Assembly: GCA_028386065.3 (NCBI GenBank)
Contig: JAKUCV010003654.1
Location: 12,813-76,812 of the forward strand
Length of the DNA stretch: 64,000 nucleotides
Reading direction: 5' to 3'
Origin: Turnera subulata
Lineage: Eukaryota > Streptophyta > Magnoliopsida > Malpighiales > Passifloraceae
Of the stretch, positions 53,571 to 63,227 are shown piece after piece. Position 1 is the first letter of the stretch; each line of letters opens with the position of its first letter. The translations under genes were made by a program, and so were the position numbers. Below the pieces are notes generated by a model. The model was not told the origin of the DNA. It searched no databases and saw only the letters and a program-made list of their open reading frames with translations.

Positions 53571-56249
53571 TGGGTGGATTTGGAGATTGCTCATTGGTGC
53601 GCCATTGGTGCGCCATTGGGGCGCTACTGGGACAATTTTTGAGTTTTGTGCTAAAATTTTGATTTTTGTGTTTTGAGTTGAACTTTCTGCACACACCAAT
53701 AAAAATACAATCCAACTACCTGCAAACCATCAGATTTTTCTGAGACGTAGAAGTCCGACTTTTTATTTTTGGAACAATTAAAATCCCATAAATCGGGAAA
53801 ATGGAAAAGCACCTCAGATTAGCTCAAAAATTCGGGGGAAGGCATCCAAAAACCTTACAAATCATCGCCATATTTGTGGGATCTTCTTAGGTAGTATTTG
53901 ACATGGTGGATTTGGAGATTGCTCTTATGCATTGGTTCACTGGGCCATTGGTGCGCTATTGGGGCGCCGTTGGTGTGTTTTTTGAGTTTTGAGCTGAAAT
54001 TTTGTACACACACCAATAAAAATCCAATCCAGCTACCTGAAATATTTTAAATTTTTCTGAGAAGTGGAAGTCCAAATTTTTATTTTTGGAAGAATTAAAA
54101 TCCCGTAAATCAGGAAAAATGGAAAAGCACCCCAGAATAGCTCAAAATGTCCGGGGAAGGCATCCCAAAATCCTTATAAATCATCCCCATGTTTAGGGAA
54201 ACATCTTAGGTAGCATTTGACATGTTGGATTTGGAGATTGCTCTTTTGCTTTGGTTCACTGGGCCATTGGTGTGCTATTGGTGCGCCATTGGGGCGCCGT
54301 TGGGGAGCCGTTGGAGCAATTTTTGAGTTTTGAGCTGAATTTTTTCCACACACCAATAAAAATACAATCCAACTACCTGCAAAATATCAGAAATTTCTGA
54401 GACGTGGAAGTCCCCATTTCTGTGGGATCATTTTATGTAGCATTTGACATGGTGGAATTTGGAGATTACTCTTACGCATTCGGTCACTAGGCCATTGGTG
54501 CGCCATTGGGGCGCCAATGGTGCGACTTTTGAGTTTTGAGCTGAAATTTTGTACGCACACCAAGAAAAATCCAGTCCAACTACCTGCAAAATTTTCAGAC
54601 TTTTCTGTGTAAGTTGAAGTCCGAATTTTTTTTTTGGAACAATTAAAATTCCGTAAATCAGGAAAATTGGAAAAGCACCTGAGATGAGCTCAAAATGTCC
54701 GGGGATGGCATCCAAAAATCCTTATAAATCATCCCCATATTTGTGGAAGCATCTTAGGTAGCATTTGACTAGGTGGATTTTGGAGATTGCTCTTATGCAT
54801 TCGTACACTGGGCCATTGGTGCGCCATTGGTGCGCCAATGGGGCGCTATTGGGGCGCCATTCGGGCGCCATTGGCGCGATTTTTGAGTTTTAAGCTGAAA
54901 TTTTGTACGCACACCAAAAAAAATCCAATCGAACTACCTGCAAAATTTCAGACTTTTCTGATAAGTTGAAGTCCAAATTTTTTTTTTGGAACAATTAAAA
55001 TTCCGTAAGTCGGAAAAATTGGAAAAGCACCTCAGATGAGCACAAAATGTCCGGGGATGGCATCAAAAAATCCTTATAAATCATCCCCATATTTGTGGAA
55101 GCATCTTAGGTAGCATTCGACAGGGTGGATTTTGAGATTTCTCATTGGTGCGCGATTGGTACGCTATTGGCGCGCCATTGGTGCACCGTTGGGGCGCTAT
55201 TGCGATGATTTTTGGGATATGAGCTGAAATTTTGATTTTTAAGTTTTGAGCTGAAATTTTTTACACTCACCAATAAAAATTCAATCCATGTACTTGCAGA
55301 ATTTGAGATTTTTCAGAGATGTGGATGTCTGACGTCTTATTTTTTGAAAAATTAAATTCCTGTAAATCGGGAAAAATGGAAAAGCACCTCAGGTGAACTC
55401 AAAATGTCCGGGAAAGGCATCCAAAAATCGCTATAAATCATCCCCATATTTGTGGGATCATCTAAGGTAGAATTTTACATGGTGGATTTGGAGATTGCTC
55501 TTATGCATTGGTTCACTAGGCCACTGGTGCGCTATTGGTGCGCCATTGGGGCGCTATTGGTCCGCTATTGGTGCGCCATTGGTGCGATTTTTGAGTTTTC
55601 AGCTGAAATTTTGATTTCTGAGTTTTGAGGTGAAATTTTTGTACACACACCCATAAAATCCCAATCCAACTACCTGTAAAATTTCAGACTTTTCTGAGAT
55701 GTTGAAGTCCGAATTTTTTTTTTTGGAACAATTAAAATCCCATAAATCGGTAAAATTGGAAAAGCACCTCAGATGAGCTCAAAATGTCCGGGGATGGCAT
55801 CCAAAAATCCTTATAAATCGTCCCATATTTGTGGAAACATCTTAAGTAGCATTTGACAGGGTGGATTTGGAGATTTCTCATTGGTGCGCGATTGGTGCGC
55901 TATTGACGCGCCATTGGGGCACCGTTGGGGCGCTATTGCGACGATTTTTGAGATATGAGCTGAAATTTTGATTTTTAAGTTTTCAGCTGAACTTTTTAGA
56001 CTCATCAATAAAAATCCAATCCATCTACTTGCAAAATGTGAAATATTTCTGAGAAGTGGATGTCCGACGTCTTATTTTTTGAAAAATTAAATTCCCGTAA
56101 AAAATGGAAAAGCACCTCAGATGAGCACAAAATGTCCGGGAAAGGCATCCAAAAATCCCTATAAATCATCCCCATATTTGTGGGATCATCTTAGGTAGCA
56201 TTTGACATGGTGGATTTGGAGATTGCTCTTATGCAATGGTTCACTGGGC

Positions 56250-57643
56250 CATACGTGCGCTATTGGTGCGCCATTGGTTCGATTTTTGAGTATACAGCTG
56301 AAATTTTGATTTCTGAGTTTTGAGGTGAAATTTTCTAGACACACCTATAAGAATCCAATTCAAAAACCTGCAAAATTTCAGATTTTTCTGAGATGTTGAA
56401 GTCCGAATTTTTTTTTTGGAACAATTAAAATCCCGTAAATCGGGAAAATTGAAAAAGCACCTCAGATGAGCTCAAAATGTCCGGGGAAGGCATCCAATAA
56501 TTCTTATAAATCATCTTCATATTTGTGGGGTCATCTTTGGTAGCATTTGACATGGTGGATTTGGAGAATGCTCTTTTGCATTGGTTCACTTGGCTATTGG
56601 TGCGCTATTGGGGCGCCATTGGTGCGCCAATGGTGCGATTTTTGAGTTTTGAGTTGATATTTTTAATTTTGAATTTCGAGGTGAAATTTTGTACACACAC
56701 CAATAAAAATCCAATCCAACTACCTGAAAAATTTCAGATTTTTCTGAGAAGTTGAAGTCCGAATTTTTTTTTTGGAACAATTAAAATCCCGTAAATCGGA
56801 AAAATTGGAAAAGCACTTCAGATGAGCTCTAAATGACCGGGAAAGGCATCCAAAAATACTGATAAATCATCCCCATATTTGTGTCATCTTAGGTAGCATT
56901 TGACAGGGTGGATTTGGAGATTTCTCATTGGTGCGCCATTGGTGCGCTATTGGCGCGCCATTGGTGCACCATTAGGGCGCTATTGCGTCGATTTTGAGAT
57001 ATGAGCTGAAATTTTAATTTTTGAGTTTTAGCTGAACTTTTTACACTCACCAATAAAAATACAATCCATCTACCTGCAAAATTTGAGATTTTTCTGAGAT
57101 GTGGATGTCCGACGTCTTATTTTTGGGACAATTAAAATCCTGTAAATCGAGAAAATGGAAAAGCACCTCAGATGAGCTCAAAATGTCGAGGGAAGGCATC
57201 CAACAATGCTTATAAATCATCCCCATACCTGTGGGATCATCTTAGGTAGCATTTGACATGGTGGATTTGGAGATTGCTCTTATGCATTGGTTCGCTGAGC
57301 CATTGGTGTGCTATTGGTGCGCCATTGTTGCGCCAGTGGGGCGTCATTGGGGCGCTATTGGGGCGGTATTGGTTCGCCAGTGGTGCTATTTTTGAGTTTT
57401 CAGGTGAAATTTTGCACACTCACCAATCAAAATCCAATCCAACTACCAGCAAAATTTTAGATTTTTCTGAGATGTTGAAGTTCGAATTTTTTTTGGAACT
57501 ATTAAAATCCCGTAAAACGAGAAAATTGGAAAAGCACCTCAGATGAGCTCAAAATGTCCGGGGATGGCATCAAAAAATCCTTATAAATCATCCCCATATT
57601 TGTGGAATCATCTTAGGTAGCATTTGATTGGGTGGATTTGGAG
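56250..57643 (+). repeat. Terminal higher-order block, outer copy at array edge
   Basis: Last part of the array. The marker variants of 52,570-53,570 return with one additional unit. The array stops within 'gggtggatttggag' at about 57,643, where the LINE-derived sequence begins. The edge is sharp and mid-unit, as expected from an insertion or a rearrangement joint rather than gradual decay. Confidence 0.75.
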
Positions 57644-57849
57644 GGAGGGTAATTGAGAGAAGAAAAGGCATTGTTCCCAAACCTGTTTAGCCCATGGGCA
57701 TTCAAGAAATAGATGCTGCAAGCATTCAATACCATTCTGGCATCTGGGCAGCTTGTCGATATAGGAAGATGGCATAGATACAGGAAAGAACTTATTATTC
57801 AAAACATAACCAAGGGAAGAGAATGATACGACAACACACCATACAAGTT
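57644..57849 (-). pseudogene. LINE fragment, reverse-transcriptase zinc-binding region
   Basis: Read on the minus strand in the frame that starts at 57,934, residues about 31-96 include CQNGIECLQHLFLECPWAKQ followed by VW. This resembles the zf-RVT zinc-binding region at the end of plant non-LTR (LINE) polyproteins and related reverse transcriptases, typically C-x2-C...H-x5-C. The first cysteine is leucine here; the later C, H and C are kept. It is only about 65 residues long. It joins without a stop to integrase sequence on its 5' side (RANQGRK) and runs into translated satellite on its 3' side, so it is a relic. The exact joint near 57,847 is inferred from the change in similarity. Confidence 0.6.
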
Positions 57850-58870
57850 TGCGCCCTTGATTAGCTCTTTGAGCATACTTCTTGTTCTTTGTCTCAATAT
57901 GCTGTCGAACTTTCTCATGAATAGACCGCACCAACTTTGTTTTTTGCTATCCATCTGCACTCACAAGCTCATTAATAGGTAAAGGCAACAAATCCAAAGG
58001 GGTTAGTGGGTTATATCCATAAACGATTTCAAATGGTGAATAACCCGTAGAAGAATCTATGCTCCTATTATAAGCAAACTCGACCAATGGCAAACATTCT
58101 CCCCAAGTTTTCAAATTTTTACCCACAGTAGCACGCAACAAAGATCCCAAAGTTCGGTTTACCACTTCAGTCTGTCCATCTGTTTGAGGATAACAAGTCG
58201 TCGAGAACAACTTGGTCCCTAACTTACCCCATAACATGCGCCAGAAGTGACTGAGGAACTTAGAATCCCTGTCTGAAACAATTGTTTTAGGAAGGCCATG
58301 CAATCGCACATCCCTAAAGAATAAGTCAGCAACATGAGATCCATCATCTATTTTATGACAAGCAATAAAATGTGCCATTTTGCTAAAACTGTCAACAACA
58401 ACAAATACACTATCATGTCCCTGCTTGGTCCGAGGTAACCCAATAACAAAATCCATAGACAAATCAGTCCAAGGACTATCCGGAACAAGCAGTGGCGTGC
58501 ACAACCATGAGGTTGCACTTTCGATTTCGCCTACCTATATGGAACACAACCTGCACAAACACGCTCAACATCTTTCTTCATATATATGACCAATAAAAAT
58601 GCTCATGCAGGATGTCAAGTGTTTTAGCAACACAAAAATGTCTCATTAAGCCTCCATCATGAGACTCCCTAACAAGCAATTCTCTCATTGAACAAGCTGG
58701 AATGCAAAGTCTACGTTCCTTAAACAGATATCCTTCATCAATGTAAAACTTACCAAACCCAACATGTTCACAAGCATCATAAATAGAAGCAAAATCATGA
58801 TCAGATTTGTACAAATCCTTAATATGCTCAAAAACAAGAATCATTTGTTTTTAAGTATTTTGTTAAATGC
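57850..58870 (-). pseudogene. Ty3/Gypsy integrase relic (chromovirus-like polyprotein part)
   Basis: Minus-strand remains of a plant Gypsy polyprotein, in order. (1) 58,844-58,578: the HHCC zinc-binding region, with H62 and H69 in RESHDGGLMRHF and the C-x2-C pair (CAGC) in the frame after a TGA stop. (2) 58,504-57,947: the integrase core. (3) 57,934-57,850: the start of the region after the core (VRSIHEKVRQHIE...RANQGRK). Breaks are TGA at 58,575-58,577, an in-frame TAG soon after, a 1-base loss just before the core, and TAG at 57,944-57,946. Reverse transcriptase, RNase H, gag and LTRs are absent. The element would have copied itself through RNA and inserted cDNA. This copy cannot. Confidence 0.88.
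57947..58504 (-). pseudogene. Integrase catalytic core of the Gypsy relic
   Basis: 185 residues are open in one frame. The leading codon is TTG, so this is a continuation and not a real start. The DDE triad is visible: D18 in [10 protein letters not shown]78 in TIVSDRD and E113 in [12 protein letters not shown]. Between the second D and E are 34 residues. The canonical spacing in this family is 35, so one codon was probably lost, most likely in KLFSTT. The FFRDVRLHG stretch also looks one residue short. A late [11 protein letters not shown] motif is typical for the end of this core in plant Gypsy elements. Coding potential survives over the whole core, so decay is moderate. Confidence 0.88.
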
Positions 58871-58894
58871 TAATTAAATTGAGGACACCCTCAC

Positions 58895-59465
58895 CCTCAC
58901 CCGCCATTGGCTTGCATTTTCTAGTCCCTCAGCTCCGGCGACCGGAAATGGTGCTCCCTCGTCTGCCGCCGGTGGCTAAGATCGAAGGGCAGAGCCGCCA
59001 CAGGCTTCCCTCAATGCCTAGTCGGATTTGCTGCCCCTGATACCGATGTTGTTCCCTCGGTTCGACTCCGTCACGAAACTCGCCCTGAAATGCAACCGCA
59101 GATCCACCAGCATCGGCGACGAGGCGCTAGTTTCGATCTCCCTCAGGTGCCGGAACCTCACGCGCCTCAAGCTGCGCGCTTGCAAGGAGCTGACCGACAC
59201 CGACATGGCCGAGTTTGCGAAGAACTGTAGGGGATTGAAGAAGCTCTCATGCGGATCTTGTACTTTCGGCGCCAAAGGCATGAACGTGGTGCTCGATAAC
59301 TGCCCCAACCTGGAGAAGCTGTCTACGAAGCGGCTTCGTGGAATCACCGATGGCTCGGCTGCCGAGCCTATTGGTCCAGATGTGACCGCGATTTCACTTA
59401 AAATAATTTGCCTGAAGGAGATAGATATCGGGTAGTGTTTTGGCCCACTTATGATAGGCTCGAAG
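58895..59465 (+). pseudogene. F-box/LRR pseudogene fragment, SKIP2/VFB-like
   Basis: This is the N-terminal third of a plant F-box protein of the SKIP2/VFB group, which normally binds SKP1 in SCF ubiquitin ligases and uses leucine-rich repeats to hold substrates. The order seen is an F-box remnant (LACIF-stop-SLSSGDRK and CSLVCRRWL), a linker (KIEGQSRHRL), then the LRR start (DSVTKLALKC, LTRLKLRACKELTDTDMAEF, LKKLSCGSCTFGAKGMN). Breaks are TAG at 58,922, 59,019 and 59,433, and two 1-base losses near 58,977 and 59,006. After the last stop the family pattern continues (CFGPLMIGSK) to 59,465, then ends abruptly in a repeat. The frame open from 59,028 to 59,435 is only a surviving piece. Family members are about 500 residues long; here about 190 are represented. 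It is GC-rich compared with all neighbours. Confidence 0.85.
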
Positions 59466-60748
59466 AAACGCAGAAACCGTCCTCACAATCTCAAAGCATC
59501 AGATGCAAAACCATACAGAACCATATAGACCATATGAGCTAGAGAGAGAATAACAGATAAGAAAACCAGAGTAGGTCCACAACTGCCCTCCCAAATCAGA
59601 GTACTTGCACCTTGTTTCAACTGAAGCAATAAAAGCACAGACAACCAACTTCACTGATAATCCAAATTTTTGCAATCAACAAAACAAGCATTAGGGAGTA
59701 GTAAGTACTCGCTCCATTACTGCTAACATGTTTCCTTGTAAAACCAATGCAAAAATCCTGAAAAAACGGGCGACGTCACATTTTATGACCAACTTGAAGG
59801 CACGAGGTAAATATTGTCAAAAGTAGGAGGTGAAGAACAACAGGGACCAGAGCTTCTCAAAGTCCTAAGAAATTAGTATGAGAACAAACCAGGGTTCTAC
59901 CAACACCGAAACCATGTCAACTCAAGGCAGAAACCTTCCTGCAATCCGTAGAGGCTCCACATGACAAGCCATTGGAGGAAAATACACCTAACATAAACTT
60001 TACCTAGAAAAATGAGGGAGAGAAACCAGGCTCAAACACACTCCAGCAGAATTGGGTGCCCCACACCTCTACCCATTGCAGAACTCCAGCAGAATTGGGT
60101 GCCCCACACCTCTACCCATTGCAGAATCAGGCCAAGGATGCTGAAACATTTCAAAGCACAAAACACAAAAACTCACAACGAATACTCCAGCCGCAAAACA
60201 GAAAATAAAAATAAATGAAATTTGAAGATAGGAAAACTCCCTCCACCAATCCCATCATGTCATCTTACCCACATAAAACCATATAGCAAGTCCTGAAAAG
60301 CAGTACAACAACATCAGGTTTCATGTTGAACGTTAAAACAAAGGACCTAAAGACAAAACCTGGAGTAGTACGGAAACCAGGAAAAAATTTAAGGAAGAGA
60401 CTCTAAAATTTTAACCGAAGACCTGTTTGATTACAAAAGAAAAAACTAGACAGATGTAAAGCAGAAAAAACACCAAAAGCTCCCCAAAACAAAACAAAAA
60501 ATGCAAAACCAGAGGCCATCATAAGAGAAATTTGTCTCGGAATGCAAGAAAAACCTCTCCAAAATTCCGCCATAAGGAACAAAGCTCAATCCTTCGTTGC
60601 AACAACAAACCAATACAGAAAGAAATAGAAACACAACAAATTCCAACACCTTCAGTCACCTAGCAAACAAATACCTAAGGGACGGGACAAGAGTATAGAC
60701 CTCAACCACATCCTACGAAGCAACGACAACAGAACCTATTCCAACTAA
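59464..60748 (+). repeat. 1.24-kb tandem repeat, copy 1 (with 43-bp insertion)
   Basis: First of four head-to-tail copies, anchored on 'agaaaccgtcctcaca' at 59,472, 60,757, 61,991 and 63,236 (spacings 1,285, 1,234 and 1,245 bp). It is A-rich on the plus strand. Landmarks are 'agagagagaataac', 'tgaagcaataaaagcacaga', 'aacagggaccagagcttctc' and 'cagaattgggtgcccc'. No protein similarity is recognised. On the minus strand it is T-rich with scattered short frames, like a plant intron or untranslated region, so it could be a multiplied non-coding part of a gene. That is inference. It starts exactly where the F-box pseudogene stops. Confidence 0.88.
60041..60126 (+). repeat. Perfect 43-bp tandem duplication in copy 1
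   Basis: The 43 bp beginning 'ctccagcagaattgggtgcc' at 60,041-60,083 is repeated exactly at 60,084-60,126. Copies 2, 3 and 4 have it once. It accounts for the extra length of copy 1 (1,285 bp against 1,234 and 1,245). Confidence 0.92.
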
Positions 60749-61982
60749 AGAAAGGCAGAAACCGTCCTCACAATCTCAAAGCTTCAGATGCAAAGCCATA
60801 CAGAACCATATAGACCATATGAGCTAGAGAGAGAATAACAGAAAGGAAAACCAGAGTAGGTCCACAGCTGCCCTCCCAAATCAGAGTACTTGCTCCTTGT
60901 TTCAACTGAAGCAATAAAAGCACAGACAACTAACTTTACTGATAATCCAAAATTCTGCAATCAACAAAACAAGCATTAGGGAGTTTTAAGTAATCCCACC
61001 ATTACTGCTAACATGTTTCCTTGTAAAACCAATGATAAATCCTGAAAAAACGGGCGACAACGTCCCATTTTATGACCAACTTGAAGGCACAAGGTAAATA
61101 TTGCCAAAAGTAGGAGGTGAAGAACAACAGGGACCAGAGCTTCTCAAAGTCCTAAAAAATCAGTATGAGAACAGACCAGGGTTCTACTAACACCGAAACC
61201 AAGTCAACTCAAAGCAGAAATCTTCCTGCAATCCATAGAGGCTCCACATGACAAGCCAAAGGAGGAAAATACAGCTAATATAAACGTTACCCAAAAAAAC
61301 AGTGGGAGAGAAATCAGGCTCAAATACACTCCAGCAGAATTGGGTGCCCCATACCTCCACCCATTGGAGAATCAGGCCAGGGATGCTAAAGCATTTCAAA
61401 GCACAGAACACAAAGACTCACAACAAATACTCCAGACTCAAAACAGAGTAAAAATAAACGAAATTTGAAGACAGGACAACTCCCTCCACCAATCCCATGA
61501 TGTCATGTTACCCACATAAAACTATATAGGAAGTCCTGAAAAGCACTACAACAATATCAGGTTTCATGTTGAACTTTAAATCAAAGGACCTAAGGACAAT
61601 ACCTGGGGTACAGGTACGGAAACCAGGAAAAATTTTAAGGTAGAGACTCCAAATATTTAAAAGCAGAAGAAACTAGACAGATGTAAAGCTGAAAAAACAT
61701 CAACAGCTTCCCAAAACAGAAAAAAAAAAAAAAAGAAAAACCAGAGACCAACATAAGAGAAATGTGTCTCAGAATGCAAAGAAAAACCTGTCTAAAATTC
61801 CGCCATAAGGAAGAAAGCTCAATCATTGACTGCAGCAACAAATCAATACAGAAGGAAACAGAAACACAACAAAATTCCAACAACTTCAGTCACCATGCAA
61901 ACAAATATCTGAAGGACGGGAGCAGAGTTTAGACCTCAACCACATCCTAGGGCGCGACGACAACAGAACATATTCCAAGTAA
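60749..61982 (+). repeat. 1.24-kb tandem repeat, copy 2
   Basis: Same landmarks as copy 1 in the same order. It carries a 15-base A run at 61,720-61,734 where the other copies have shorter A-rich runs. Short minus-strand frames here (for example 61,411-61,187 and 61,883-61,635) do not keep the same length or frame in the other copies. Confidence 0.88.
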
Positions 61983-63227
61983 ACAAAAACAGAAACCGTC
62001 CTCACATTCTCAAAGCTTCAGATGCAAAACCAGACATAACCATATAGACGATATGAGCTAGAGAGAGAATAACAAGAAAAAAACAAGAGTAGGCCCACAG
62101 CTGGCCTCCCAAATCGAGTACTTGCTGCTTGTTTCAACTGAAGCAATAAAAGCACAGACAACTCACTGATATTCCAAACTTATGCAAACAAACAAAACAA
62201 GTATTAGGCCGTTTCAAGGACACCCTCCACTGTTGCTAACATGATTCCCTGTAAAACCAATGCAGAAATCCTGAAAAAGGAGGCAACAAAGTCACATTCT
62301 ATGTCCTACTTGAAGGCACGAGGTAATTATGGTCAAAAGTAGGAGGTGAAGAACAACAGGGACCAGAGCTTCTCAAAGTCCTAAGAAATCAATATGAGAA
62401 CAAACCAGGGTTCTACCAACACCGAAACCATGTCAACTCAAGACAGAAACCTTCCTCCAATCCATAAAGGCTCCACGTGACAAGCCACATAAGGAAAATG
62501 CACCTAATATAAACTTTACGCAAAAAAAAAATGGAGGAGAGAAACCAGGCTCAAACACACTATAGCAAAATTGGGTGCCCCTCACCTCCACCCATGGCAG
62601 AATCGGGGCTTGGATGCTGAAGCATTTCAAAGCACAAAATACAAAGACTCACAACGAATACTCCAGCCTCAAAACAGAAAGTAAAAATAAACGAAATTTG
62701 AAGACAGGAAAACTCCCTCCAACAATTCCATGATGTCATGTTACCCACATAAAACCATATTGCAAGTCCTGAAAAGCAGTACAACAACAGTAGGCTTCAT
62801 GTTGAACGTTAAACAAAGGATCTAAGGACAAAACCTGGAGTACAAGTACGGAAACCAGGCAAAAAATTAAGGAAGAGACTTAAAAATTTTAAGCAGAAGA
62901 CCACTTTGATTACAAAAAAAAACTAGACAGAAGTAAAGCTGAAAAAACATCAACAGCACCGCAAAACAGAACAAAAAAAGGAAAACCAGCGACCATCACA
63001 AGAGAAATCTGTCACAGAATGCCAAGAAAAACCTGTCAAAAATTTCGCCACAAGGAACAAAGCACAATCCTTCACTGCAGCAACATACCAATACAGAAAG
63101 AAACAGAAACGCAACAAAATTCCATCACCTTCAGTCACCAAGCAAACAAATACCTAAAGGACGGCGACAAAGTATAGATCTCCATCACATCCTAGGACGT
63201 GACAACAACAGAACCTATTCCACGTAA
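61983..63227 (+). repeat. 1.24-kb tandem repeat, copy 3
   Basis: More divergent than copy 1 is from copy 4. For example it reads 'cgatatgagctagagag' where copies 1 and 2 read 'ccatatgagctagagag', a change shared with copy 4. It ends at 'cacgtaaacaaaa' before the next anchor. Confidence 0.85.

Larger units (their letters stand above)
588..57643 (+). repeat. Giant composite satellite array, about 345-bp unit
   Basis: The whole stretch is head-to-tail copies of one unit in a single orientation, broken only by the TRIM at 24,902-25,244. I measured unit length from the recurring 'aatgtccggggaaggc' anchor. 28 successive anchors from about 608 to 9,933 average 345 bp, with extremes of about 244 and 391. 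This implies roughly 160-170 units, an estimate rather than a count. Module order is: (a) 'cacctcagatgagctc' to the TATAAATC stretch and 'ttaggtagc'; (b) 'gacatggtggatttggag'; (c) a variable run of 11-mers of type GCGCCATTGGT or GCGCTATTGGG; (d) one to three 27-bp A/T-tract copies; (e) 'cacacaccaataaaaatcc'; (f) 'ctgagatgtggaagtccg'; (g) the dyad TCCCG-TAAAT-CGGGA. Length variation comes mostly from (c), (d) and small deletions. The mean is close to two nucleosome repeats. I do not recognise the family. Location (centromeric, pericentromeric or subtelomeric) cannot be read from the sequence. Confidence 0.95.

Noticed and set aside
388..57546. Some one hundred short open frames on both strands within the satellite
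   Set aside because: Their starts, frames and lengths differ from unit to unit, they overlap on both strands, and their shared peptides follow directly from the 11-bp and 27-bp repeats. No conserved domain or codon bias is seen.
588..57643. CRISPR-like array of repeats and spacers
   Set aside because: Repeats are long and imperfect, no unique spacers lie between them, and no cas genes are present. The window is plant DNA.
58380..58589. Plus-strand frame opposite the integrase
   Set aside because: Shadow of the minus-strand Gypsy relic, with no similarity of its own.
59018..59347. Minus-strand frame opposite the F-box relic
   Set aside because: It is the antisense of recognisable F-box/LRR coding sequence. 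GC-rich coding strands often leave open frames opposite them.
59028..59435. A functional 135-codon leucine-rich-repeat gene
   Set aside because: It is an internal piece of an F-box/LRR family member. The F-box part upstream is broken by stops and frame losses, the family pattern continues past its stop codon, and the bulk of the protein is missing.
60012..60218. Plus-strand 68-codon frame in copy 1 of the 1.24-kb repeat
   Set aside because: It depends on the 43-bp duplication unique to copy 1 and has no counterpart in copies 2-4.
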